NCBI GenBank assembly: GCA_009925045.1
Contig: RFQK01000001.1
Location: 1 to 29,700 of the forward strand
From: Methylococcaceae bacterium
Lineage (GTDB): Bacteria; Pseudomonadota; Gammaproteobacteria; Methylococcales; Methylomonadaceae
Reading direction: 5' to 3'
DNA: 29,700 nucleotides
Positions within the stretch are counted from its first letter, which is position 1; the number at the start of each line of letters is the position of its first letter. Positions 1 through 8,241 of this stretch are shown piece after piece. Below the pieces are notes generated by a model. That model was not told the DNA's origin. It did not search any database and saw only the letters and a list, made by a program, of their open reading frames with translations. A program made the position numbers and the translations under genes.

Positions 1-1
1 G

Positions 2-2074
2 GCGCACAACGGCGAGCTGAATACCGACAAGAAAAATCGTCTGAGTGAAAACGCGATTGCTCGCCAAAACAATAAAACGATTAGCTTTCCTGCAGGACAA
101 TCCGATTCTGGTCGTCTTGACCAAACTCTGACACGCCGCATCAACGAAGACGGTCTGGATATTGTCACCGCCATTCTGGCTATGATGCCACCGGCTTGGG
201 AAAATGACACCACCATTCCAGAAGATGTTCGTGCCATGCTGGAATATTTCAGCCTTTACGAAGAAAAAAATGACGGCCCTGCCGCCTTGATCTTTAATGA
301 TGGCATTCGTGTCGGCGCCCGTCTGGATCGTCTGGGCCTCAGACCTTTGCGCTCTGTTGAAACTCAAGATTATTTAGCCGTTATGTCCGAAGCGGGACAG
401 ATCGACTTCCCGGCTGAAGAAGTCATTAAACGCGGACGCATTGAAGCCGGTGGCATGCTGTATTTTGATCACAGCACTGGAGAATCATACGACAGCCATC
501 AAGTACTCAGCCGCTTAGCCAAAGAAAAAGATTACAAAACTTTACTGGCCAATAGTTGTGTACACATTAACTCATTGCCTAAAGTTGAGTTTGCGGAAAT
601 CTGCAATAGTCATGCACTGAGCGTCGAACAACGCCATACTGCCTACTCCTTAAATCAAGAAAGCTTTAAATTTCTTCTGGATCCTATCCTACAAAGTGGT
701 TTGGAAAAAGTTAGCGCCATGGGCTATGGCCTGACCCCTAATGCTCTCAACGGTGCCGAAGGGGGTATGTCACGTTATTTCAGTCAACGTTTCGCTCAGG
801 TGACCAATCCGCCACTGGATTCGCTACGCGAAAGTGATGGCATGACTTTGCGGGTGGCTTTAGGCGCTAAACCTAACTTCTCACAAGCGAACAGCCAGCA
901 AATCATGATCGAAACACCGATTTTGCAACGCACTCAGCTTGAACAGATTCGTCGTCAAACCGCAGTTAAAACATTAACGATTGATGCCCTGTATACCCCT
1001 GATTTCGATCAGGTCGAGAATAATGAGCAGGCTTTAAAAACCGCTTTGGAGGCTGTATGTCAAAAAGTCGGTCAGGCTGCGCTCGACAATCATGGCATCA
1101 TTATTTTAAGCGACGCAGGCATTAGCACCGAAAAAGCGGCAATCCCTGCGCTGTTACTGATTGCAGCTGCTAATCAACATTTGGTTAAACATGGTTTACG
1201 CTTTAACTCCTCGTTAATTCTGGAAACCGGACAAGCTGCCAGCCCGCATGATATCGCGACCATCCTGGGTTTTGGTGCCTCAGCCATTTGTCCGCTAAGT
1301 GTTCATAATCGTGCAGTGACTGAATTCGCTAATCCAGAAGCCCAACAAAAAGCGCTTTACAACTTCCAAAAAGGGGTTGAGAAATCGCTGATGAAAACCA
1401 TGGGTAAATTTGGTTTGTGTACAGTGGAGAGTTATATCGGTGGTGAGTTTTTTGAATCCAATTACCTCGATACCGATGAACCTGAATTAAAACCCTATTT
1501 CCCCAATATTCACTCTTCTGTGGGTGGGGTTCGATTTGCTGAAATCGCTGCGAGCGCCAGTGAATGGCATCACAAAGCCTTGTCAGTTCAAGGTGAAAAT
1601 GACATTCCATTCTTAGGTTTATTTAAAGAACGGAATGAAGGCGCTGGACACACTTTCGGTAATACGGCTGTACGTGAATACATCAATATGACTGATGAAG
1701 CCATTTTGTATATTCCACAACAGGCGCCAGAAGTTAGCGACACCGCTTATTTAGATTTTGGTTACGAAAAACGCACACCTGAGCAGATTGATCAGTTCGG
1801 CATCACACCTGCCTATCGTAGCTTTAGCCGTAATCTGGAACAAGAACGCAGCGCACGTCCAGCGGCATTACGGGATGTGATGGCATTTCCTGCCAATGTG
1901 GAATCCGCTACCCATTATGAAGATTTTGAACGGATTTTAGGCGCTCAAGATCTGGCGGGTAACAATAACTTTTTAGTCCGTGGATTACAGGTCAGTGCTG
2001 CTCAGGACGGTGTGTTTACGCTGAGTTTTACGAGCAACAATAATGCCGCTCGTTTAAACGCCTTAGCTGAATGA
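2..2074 (+). CDS. gltB: Glutamate synthase large subunit, N-terminal and central part (5' partial, frame broken)
   Basis: This is the front portion of GltB, which makes glutamate from glutamine and 2-oxoglutarate in ammonia assimilation. The frame is open from base 2, so the gene starts outside the window. It opens in the class II glutamine amidotransferase domain with AHNGE, followed by SDS and LDQTL and the conserved block MMPPAWENDTT. GARLDRLGLRPLR and the segment SGLEKVSAMGYG mark the passage into the central domain. DNHGIIILSDAGIS and ILGFGASAICPL are typical central-domain motifs. The frame then stops at NALAE, before the FMN-binding barrel. The family motif that opens that barrel (G-x-MS-x-GALS, then EAHEALA) is absent from this frame and from the next. 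The protein continues in another frame just downstream (entry at 2071), which indicates a missing block rather than a simple one-base slip. Identification is certain; the cause of the break is not. Confidence 0.93.
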   Translation, partial: AHNGELNTDKKNRLSENAIARQNNKTISFPAGQSDSGRLDQTLTRRINEDGLDIVTAILAMMPPAWENDTTIPEDVRAMLEYFSLYEEKNDGPAALIFNDGIRVGARLDRLGLRPLRSVETQDYLAVMSEAGQIDFPAEEVIKRGRIEAGGMLYFDHSTGESYDSHQVLSRLAKEKDYKTLLANSCVHINSLPKVEFAEICNSHALSVEQRHTAYSLNQESFKFLLDPILQSGLEKVSAMGYGLTPNALNGAEGGMSRYFSQRFAQVTNPPLDSLRESDGMTLRVALGAKPNFSQANSQQIMIETPILQRTQLEQIRRQTAVKTLTIDALYTPDFDQVENNEQALKTALEAVCQKVGQAALDNHGIIILSDAGISTEKAAIPALLLIAAANQHLVKHGLRFNSSLILETGQAASPHDIATILGFGASAICPLSVHNRAVTEFANPEAQQKALYNFQKGVEKSLMKTMGKFGLCTVESYIGGEFFESNYLDTDEPELKPYFPNIHSSVGGVRFAEIAASASEWHHKALSVQGENDIPFLGLFKERNEGAGHTFGNTAVREYINMTDEAILYIPQQAPEVSDTAYLDFGYEKRTPEQIDQFGITPAYRSFSRNLEQERSARPAALRDVMAFPANVESATHYEDFERILGAQDLAGNNNFLVRGLQVSAAQDGVFTLSFTSNNNAARLNALAE

Positions 2075-4464
2075 GCAACTCCGGTGAAGGTGGTGAGCAC
2101 TCCAGCCGTTTCGGCACTATTCGTTCCAGCAAAATCAAACAATTTGCATCAGGTCGCTTTGGTGTCTGGGCTGGTTATCTGGCTGATCCTAATCTGGAAG
2201 AAATTGAAATCAAAATTGGTCAGGGTGCAAAACCGGGTGAAGGTGGACAATTACCAGCCCCTAAAGTCTCGGTTGAAATCGCCGCTTTACGCGGTGGCAC
2301 ACCTAAAGTAGAGCTGGTCAGCCCACCCCCGCATCACGATACCTATTCGATTGAAGATTTGGGCCAATTAATTCATGACGCCAAAGCCGCTCGGGTCCGC
2401 GTCATTGTTAAGCTGGTCTCCTCCGAAGGGATTGGAACTATTGCAGTGGGTGTAGCCAAAGCGGGTGCTGACGTCATCAACGTCGCCGGTAACACCGGTG
2501 GTACTGGTGCGGCTGCAGTGACCAGTTTGAAAAACACTGGCCGTTCGCCTGAAATTGGTATCGCCGAAGTTCATCAAGCACTGTCAGTCAACGGTTTAAG
2601 AGACAAAGTGATCTTACGTTGCAGCGCTGCACATCAAAATGGCACAGATGTGGTCAAATCGGCTATTTTGGGTGGTGATTCGTTTGAATTTGGTACAACC
2701 GCATTAATGATGCTGCGTTGTGTGATGGCGAAAAACTGTAATATTCGCTGTCCAGCGGGTTTAACCACCGCCCATGAAGAATTTAAAGGCGATCCAAGAG
2801 TTTTAGCCCAGTTCTTTATGAATCTGGCGCATGAAGTGCGTGAGATTCTCGCGGAATTAGGCTATAGCAGCCTCCAGGAATTGCGTGGCAAAACAGAATT
2901 GCTGCATTTAATTGATCACCCGAATATGGTGGGTCAAATTCATTTGCAAAAACTATTGTCTGAAGTTGAAGCAATCAAAATTGAAAAACCGGTTTATCTG
3001 GAAAAAGATTTCTGTTTCGACGACATTTTCATTGATCGCATCAAATCAGAATTATTTGGCAAACGTCAAAAACAGCTGGTGATTGATGGGCCTGAGTTCA
3101 AACTCAATAACCGTAACAAAACGGTTGGAGGTCAGGCAGCGATTGATCTTGAACGCTATCTGGCTTACGAAATCAGTGCCGATGATTTAGCCGCTAACAG
3201 CATCATCTATACCAATCAGCACGGTCGTCGCTATTTGGCCGATGACACGATTACCATTCGTACCCATGGTTCGGCTGGTCAAAGTTATGCGGCATTTAAT
3301 AATGACGGCATACGCATGGAACATACTGGCACTTGTAATGACGGTGTTGGCAAAACCGCTTGCGGTGGTACCATCGTAGTCAAGTCTCCTGGCGGCGGCT
3401 CCAGTCGTCCGGGTGAAAATGTTTTAATCGGTAACTTTGCATTGTTTGGCGCTTCAGGTGGCAGACTGTTTGTGAACGGTGAAGCGGGTGACCGTTTTGC
3501 GGTCAGAAACTCCGGCGCGATGGCTGTCGTTGAAGGCGTGGGTGATTTCGCCTGCGAATACATGATCAATGGTGCCGTGCTCAATTTGGGCGGATTTGGT
3601 AAAGGTTTCTGTACGGGTATGTCGGGTGGTAATGCCTATCAATATGATCCGGAAAATCGTTTGGCGGATTTATACGATGACACCTCGGTCAGCATTCACA
3701 GCCTGAGTGACAACAGCGATGTCGCTAAAAGCCATGAACAATTTATTGTCTATATGCTTGAGCAACATATTGAACATACTGGATCACAAAAAGCCCAGGC
3801 CATTTTGAGCAATTGGAATTCAGAACGTCAACACTTCCGTTTTGCTTTGCCATTGTGGTTAAACCGTACGCAAACAGCTGAATTCTTAAGCAAAACCATG
3901 GACCGCAAAGCCATGATTGAGGAATTGTCAGTCAATTTTGCTCAAGAACAAATTGCACTGGTCAAACAGTCTTATCAATCCGGCAAACCCGTGTTTAACG
4001 GTGCTTTACCAGGTTACGGTGAAACCGATACTGACCTGACTTTGAAGCTGATTAATAGTTTTGCTGTGATTGATAAATCGCAACAAATTGCCAAAGATCA
4101 GTTAAACAAAGCGGGTGAAACGCCGACTCAGGCAAGGATTGACCAGCAAGCTTACAAACTGCTGATGGAAAGACCGCGTAAATTACAGGATGCCTTGGTT
4201 AAAAACATCCGTGAAGCCTATAGCCAATATGATGATGCTCAATTAGCTGCATTGATGGCGGCCAAACGCTTGCAGGATTACAAAACCACCCTGAAATTAC
4301 GTGATGTGCAAAGCATTTATTCGATTGGTTCAACCGCATGGATTTTGGAACAAGACCAGGTCAATCGACTCGCTTTAACCGGTTTACCATCAGTCGAACG
4401 CAATTTGGCCAGCCTGGAAAGTTTGGCGATTGTAAAAGACATGCTGGATCAGGCTTCGGCTTAA
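2071..4464 (+). CDS. gltB: Glutamate synthase large subunit, FMN/iron-sulfur and C-terminal part (frame broken)
   Basis: This frame holds the rest of GltB. It begins inside the FMN barrel at MSNSGEGGEHSSRFGT and continues with KIKQFASGRFG, GAKPGEGGQLP and SPPPHHDTYSIEDL, the standard synthase-domain motifs. The [3Fe-4S] cluster cysteines are visible at residues 217, 223 and 227 (CVMAKNCNIRC). A GXGXG beta-helix domain with repeated G-x-x-G turns lies at roughly residues 390-580. About 200 residues with no counterpart in E. coli GltB follow (about 600-797), helical in appearance. The apparent ATG overlaps the preceding stop (ATGA), but this is probably not a real start, because the beginning of the barrel is missing. 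As written, neither half could make a working enzyme. No gltD (NADPH-oxidising small subunit) follows; the next gene is a diflavin reductase. Confidence 0.92.
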   Translation: MSNSGEGGEHSSRFGTIRSSKIKQFASGRFGVWAGYLADPNLEEIEIKIGQGAKPGEGGQLPAPKVSVEIAALRGGTPKVELVSPPPHHDTYSIEDLGQLIHDAKAARVRVIVKLVSSEGIGTIAVGVAKAGADVINVAGNTGGTGAAAVTSLKNTGRSPEIGIAEVHQALSVNGLRDKVILRCSAAHQNGTDVVKSAILGGDSFEFGTTALMMLRCVMAKNCNIRCPAGLTTAHEEFKGDPRVLAQFFMNLAHEVREILAELGYSSLQELRGKTELLHLIDHPNMVGQIHLQKLLSEVEAIKIEKPVYLEKDFCFDDIFIDRIKSELFGKRQKQLVIDGPEFKLNNRNKTVGGQAAIDLERYLAYEISADDLAANSIIYTNQHGRRYLADDTITIRTHGSAGQSYAAFNNDGIRMEHTGTCNDGVGKTACGGTIVVKSPGGGSSRPGENVLIGNFALFGASGGRLFVNGEAGDRFAVRNSGAMAVVEGVGDFACEYMINGAVLNLGGFGKGFCTGMSGGNAYQYDPENRLADLYDDTSVSIHSLSDNSDVAKSHEQFIVYMLEQHIEHTGSQKAQAILSNWNSERQHFRFALPLWLNRTQTAEFLSKTMDRKAMIEELSVNFAQEQIALVKQSYQSGKPVFNGALPGYGETDTDLTLKLINSFAVIDKSQQIAKDQLNKAGETPTQARIDQQAYKLLMERPRKLQDALVKNIREAYSQYDDAQLAALMAAKRLQDYKTTLKLRDVQSIYSIGSTAWILEQDQVNRLALTGLPSVERNLASLESLAIVKDMLDQASA

Positions 4465-4474
4465 ATAATTGAAC

Positions 4475-4498
4475 GGAAGCGGGTTGCAACCTGCTTCC
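4475..4498 (+). other. Hairpin between gltB and cysJ
   Basis: A near-perfect inverted repeat starts 10 bases after the gltB stop: GGAAGCGGGTT pairs with AACCTGCTTCC through one G-U pair, with a two-base loop. No run of T follows, so it is not a standard intrinsic terminator. It could pause transcription, protect the gltB 3' end, or set the level of the downstream gene. A palindromic TGGCCA occurs twice between it and the cysJ start (near 4518-4535). Confidence 0.5.
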
Positions 4499-4546
4499 AT
4501 CACCTAAATTGAGTGATATGGCCAAGACTGGCCAGATGGTAATGAG

Positions 4547-5926
4547 ATGAAACTACCTTTTATCCCTGGAAATGCCCCTTATAGTGATACTCAACGTGCT
4601 TGGTTGAGTGGTTTTTTTGCTGGTATGCATAGTCATATGTTGCAGAGTGCCAGCAGTATTGAACCTGCAAACGCGAGACCGCTGTTTATTCTTTATGGCA
4701 CACAAACCGGTAATTCCGAATCCTTGGCACATGACGCAGCCAATCGCGCTAAAGCTCATGGATTAGTGCCTGTGGTAAAAAGCATGGATGAAGTAGAAGT
4801 CGATCAACTGGTAAAAATGGATCATCTTCTGATTATCACCAGCACCTACGGTGAAGGGGCGATGCCTGATAATGCCGAAATGCTTTGGGATGCAGTGAAA
4901 TCCGCCAGTGATTTGCAACTGGGCAATATTAAGTATTCTGTTTTAGCGCTGGGCGATACCAGCTACGATTTATTCTGTCAGGCAGGTATTGACTGGGATA
5001 ATCAATTAGCTGCACTGGGTGCACAGAGAATCTTTGACCGAGTCGATTGTGATGTAGACTTTGAAGAACCTACGGCAGAAAAATCATCTAAAGAAACCCG
5101 CCACTATGAGATTTCGATAGCAGGTTCTGGTTTAAATTACGAAGCGGGTGATGCACTGTGTGTCGTCCCCAGCAATGGTGCAGAGCTGGTTGCAGCAATC
5201 ATCAAAGCACTGGCCTGTAATGGCGACGAAATGGAACCGGTCAACGGTGAATCGCTGAGCCTTAAAACCGCTTTGACTGATTATTTTGAAATTAAGCTGC
5301 CTAGCAAAGAATTTATTGAAGAAATTGCCAAACGCTCAGGTGATCAGGAACTCAATGCAATTTTAGCCTCTGGCGACAAAGAGCAATTATCCAACTACCT
5401 GTGGGGACGCGATATCCTCGATTTGTTATTGCAATTTCCACAAGTTGAATTCAGTGGCGCTGAATTTATTGCCTTGCTTAAACCCCTGCAACATCGTGCT
5501 TACTCCATCTCCTCAAGTGGCAAAGCCCATCCTGACACTGTGCATTTAACAGTAGCCAGTGTGCGCTATGATGCGCATGGTCGTCATCATAAAGGCGTCT
5601 GCTCGACTTATCTGGCCGATATGGTGGACGAGAGTACCGATGTCCGTGTTTTCTTTACCCCTAACAACAGTTTCCGCGTCCCTCAGGATGATAGTTTGCC
5701 TATGATCATGGTCGGTCCCGGGACTGGTATTGCACCTTTCCGTGCTTTTTTACAAGAACGTGAATTCCGTCAAGCTCAAGGTAAAAACTGGCTGTTTTTC
5801 GGTGACCGTAATGCCTCAACCGATTTCATCTATCGTGATGAAATCGAAGCCTTGCAGGCATCGGGACTGTTAACCCGACTCGATCTGGCTTTTTCAGACA
5901 AACGCTACGTGCGTGACGTCTATTAA
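4547..5926 (+). CDS. cysJ: Sulfite reductase flavoprotein alpha subunit-like diflavin reductase (two internal blocks missing)
   Basis: A CysJ-type FMN/FAD reductase that passes electrons from NADPH to a partner, classically the CysI sulfite reductase hemoprotein. The flavodoxin domain has YGTQTGNSES, STYGEGAMPDNAE and LALGDTSYDLFCQAG. The FAD domain has RAYSISSS, GVCSTYLADM and GPGTGIAPFRAFLQER. The product is 459 residues against 599 for E. coli CysJ. The shortfall lies in two places. At about residue 178 the flavodoxin end (DFEEPTAE) runs straight into KSSKETRHYEIS, losing a linker of about 55-60 residues. At about residue 451 LDLAFSD runs straight into the C-terminal signature RYVRDVY, losing about 70 residues that normally carry the CGDA NADPH-binding motif. 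Both joins keep the frame. Without the NADPH segment the product should not work as an NADPH reductase. No cysI is in the window. Confidence 0.85.
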   Translation: MKLPFIPGNAPYSDTQRAWLSGFFAGMHSHMLQSASSIEPANARPLFILYGTQTGNSESLAHDAANRAKAHGLVPVVKSMDEVEVDQLVKMDHLLIITSTYGEGAMPDNAEMLWDAVKSASDLQLGNIKYSVLALGDTSYDLFCQAGIDWDNQLAALGAQRIFDRVDCDVDFEEPTAEKSSKETRHYEISIAGSGLNYEAGDALCVVPSNGAELVAAIIKALACNGDEMEPVNGESLSLKTALTDYFEIKLPSKEFIEEIAKRSGDQELNAILASGDKEQLSNYLWGRDILDLLLQFPQVEFSGAEFIALLKPLQHRAYSISSSGKAHPDTVHLTVASVRYDAHGRHHKGVCSTYLADMVDESTDVRVFFTPNNSFRVPQDDSLPMIMVGPGTGIAPFRAFLQEREFRQAQGKNWLFFGDRNASTDFIYRDEIEALQASGLLTRLDLAFSDKRYVRDVY

Positions 5927-5938
5927 CATTGAAAAGAC

Positions 5939-5964
5939 AGAGCGCCGACAGGCGCTCTTTTTTT
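5939..5964 (+). terminator. Intrinsic terminator after cysJ
   Basis: An 8-bp perfect stem AGAGCGCC / GGCGCTCT with the tetraloop GACA runs directly into a tract of seven T. It sits 13 bases after the cysJ stop and separates this unit from the next gene. Confidence 0.92.
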
Positions 5965-5994
5965 ATCATCCTACCGTTTTTATCTTCATTTCAA

Positions 5995-6024
5995 TTGTTA
6001 CTCAAAGCCACAAGCCATTGTAAA
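5995..6024 (+). promoter_or_regulatory. Possible sigma-70 promoter for the spermidine-synthase-like gene
   Basis: TTGTTA (5995-6000) and TGTAAA (6019-6024) are separated by 18 bases; each matches four of six consensus bases. The site lies between a strong terminator and the next gene, so a promoter is expected here, but the match is weak. Confidence 0.25.
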
Positions 6025-6069
6025 TGCTTTATCATTGGGCTTAGCTTTTAATCCCATCAGAATAAAAAC

Positions 6070-8241
6070 ATGAATCAACAAGCCTCATCTGCTAACCCAT
6101 CATCTGCAATACCGGTGATAGCTTTTGCCGGGACCTTATTCCTGAGTGCGTTGTTAATGTTTATTCTGCAACCGATGTTTGGCAAAATATTATTGCCATT
6201 ATTGGGAGGCACACCCGCCGTCTGGAATACCTGTATGGTGTTTTATCAGACCCTATTGTTTTTGGGTTATTGGTATGCACACCAGTTAAGCACGCGTCTA
6301 AACACTTCAAGACAGATACAATTACACACTGTATTGCTGATCGTCAGTATCATCGCATTGCCTGTGGCCTTACCCGACGCAATTGAACCACCGACTGATC
6401 ATAATCCTATAGGCTGGATCATTACGGTATTGTTTAGAGCGATTGGTGTTCCATTTTTTGTGGTGTCAACCACCGCACCGTTATTGCAAAAATGGTTCTC
6501 TCGTTTGGGACACCAACAAAGTGCTGATCCCTATTTCTTATATGCTGCCAGTAATGCGGGTAGTTTATTAGCACTGCTGAGTTATCCTTTTTTGATTGAA
6601 CCGAATATAGGTTTGAGCAGTCAGAGGCTGTTATGGAGCATGGGCTACGGGCTTTTATGCTTAATGGTGCTAGGTTCGGCTGTGCTACTGTGGCGAAAAA
6701 TCCAGCCGTTAGAAACTGAATCCATTATCGATACCACTACGGATCTTGAACCCATCACGCGTCAGCAACAACTGCATTGGCTCGCGCTCGCATTTGTGCC
6801 GTCCAGTTTATTACTCGGTCTCACCCAATTCATCAGTACCGACATTGCTTCTGTCCCCTTACTGTGGATAGTTCCACTGACGCTCTATTTGCTTAGTTTT
6901 ATCCTGGTATTCTCCACTTGGGCGCAGCGCATACATCCCTTGATGCTGGCAGCGCAGCCAGCATGGTTATTGATATTTATTGCTTACTCATTCATTAATC
7001 CCGCCGTTCTGCCTTATTGGCTTGATTTAATTCTCCATTCCATCGCATTTTTTCTGGCGATCATGGTTTGCCACGGTGAACTGGCCAAGCACAGACCTGC
7101 ACCTGCGCATTTAACCCAGTTTTATTTAATCATGTCATTTGGTGGCATGCTGGGCGGTTTTTTCAATACTTTTGTCGCCCCCTTCGTATTCAATGCGGTT
7201 TATGAATACCCTGTGATGATAGTCGCCAGCCTACTATTAAGACCGGGCTTGTTGACTTCGAAATGGCTAAAAGATAGTTGGTTTCCCCTCACCGTACTTA
7301 TCCTTGGTACTTCAATTTATTTAAGCGCTGATGCCATTTTCGACTATCTGGACATTGTCGGTGGTGGATTAATTTTATTAGCGGGTCTCAGTTATACCTA
7401 TAGACATCAACCATTAGGTTTAGGCTTACTCACCGCTGTCATTCTGTTTTTTACCATTGGCCTCCATAGCTTGGCCTCGACTACCCTATTTCAGGAACGG
7501 ACATTTTTCGGGGTATTGTCGGTCCGCAATTCTGTGATTATGGATGAAAACCAGCATCCTGAAACAGTACGTGAACTCTATCACGGGACCACAAAACATG
7601 GTGCAGAGCGTTTAACTGCTGCCCATGTCACCACCCCTCTGACTTACTACAGCAAACCCGGCCCTATTGGCCAGATTTTCTCTGAATTTGATAACGAAAA
7701 CCAAAACTGGAACATCGGTGCAGTGGGTCTGGGCGCGGGTGCTTTAGCCTGTTACACCAAACCAGGTCAACACTGGCGTTTTTATGAAATTGACCCCTTA
7801 GTGGTTCAAGTCGCAAAAGATCCGCAGTGGTTTAACTATCTAAATCGCTGTAATCCTCAGGCGGACATGGTAGTCGGTGACGCACGTCTGTCACTGGTTA
7901 AGGAAGCAGATGCCAGTTTTGATTTGCTGATCATGGACGCATTTAGTTCTGATGCAGTGCCGACACATTTATTAACACGCGAGGCATTAGAGCTTTACTT
8001 CAGCAAACTCAAACCCGACGGAATTTTGGCTTTCCATATCACCAACAGGCACTTAGCCATCAAAAACGTCCTAGCTGATCATGTGAATAGCTTGCATTTA
8101 GCCGCCTTATTGCAAGAATTTAAACCCGCAACCGAAATCCCTTTGGTGGTGGCAACCGACTGGGTTGTCATCACCAAAAATCCAGCCCGTTTGGATCGTC
8201 TTCAAATGAGTCGCATCGGACATTGGCATGCTTTTAACTGA
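6070..8241 (+). CDS. Membrane protein fused to a spermidine synthase-like methyltransferase-fold domain
   Basis: A 723-residue protein. About 470 N-terminal residues form many hydrophobic helices, with the family segments QPMFGKILLPLLGGTPAVWN and FVVSTTAPLLQKWF. A cytoplasmic Rossmann domain resembling polyamine synthases follows: VGLGAGALACY (cofactor loop), FYEIDPLVVQVA, VGDARLSL and LLIMDAFSSDAVPTHLLT. This fused family is widespread in proteobacteria; its substrate is not established, so I give no enzyme name beyond the family. The C-terminus ends at TDWVVITKNPARLDRLQMS plus nine residues. Relatives normally go on for about 25 more residues with a W-T-D-D motif, absent here. The last 14 bases overlap the lpxD start, so the gene may be cut short at that junction. 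No clear Shine-Dalgarno sequence precedes the ATG. Confidence 0.85.
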   Translation: MNQQASSANPSSAIPVIAFAGTLFLSALLMFILQPMFGKILLPLLGGTPAVWNTCMVFYQTLLFLGYWYAHQLSTRLNTSRQIQLHTVLLIVSIIALPVALPDAIEPPTDHNPIGWIITVLFRAIGVPFFVVSTTAPLLQKWFSRLGHQQSADPYFLYAASNAGSLLALLSYPFLIEPNIGLSSQRLLWSMGYGLLCLMVLGSAVLLWRKIQPLETESIIDTTTDLEPITRQQQLHWLALAFVPSSLLLGLTQFISTDIASVPLLWIVPLTLYLLSFILVFSTWAQRIHPLMLAAQPAWLLIFIAYSFINPAVLPYWLDLILHSIAFFLAIMVCHGELAKHRPAPAHLTQFYLIMSFGGMLGGFFNTFVAPFVFNAVYEYPVMIVASLLLRPGLLTSKWLKDSWFPLTVLILGTSIYLSADAIFDYLDIVGGGLILLAGLSYTYRHQPLGLGLLTAVILFFTIGLHSLASTTLFQERTFFGVLSVRNSVIMDENQHPETVRELYHGTTKHGAERLTAAHVTTPLTYYSKPGPIGQIFSEFDNENQNWNIGAVGLGAGALACYTKPGQHWRFYEIDPLVVQVAKDPQWFNYLNRCNPQADMVVGDARLSLVKEADASFDLLIMDAFSSDAVPTHLLTREALELYFSKLKPDGILAFHITNRHLAIKNVLADHVNSLHLAALLQEFKPATEIPLVVATDWVVITKNPARLDRLQMSRIGHWHAFN

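Noticed and set aside
2060..2080. Programmed frameshift or separate subunits for the two gltB frames (ATGA overlap)
   Set aside because: No slippery run is present, and conserved residues are missing between the frames. A frameshift alone would not restore them.
3285..3642. Long minus-strand open frames inside gltB, and similar ones inside lpxD, spoT, exbD and mdtB
   Set aside because: They lie opposite strongly conserved coding sequence, have low-complexity or unlikely composition and no ribosome-binding sites. They are shadows of the real genes.
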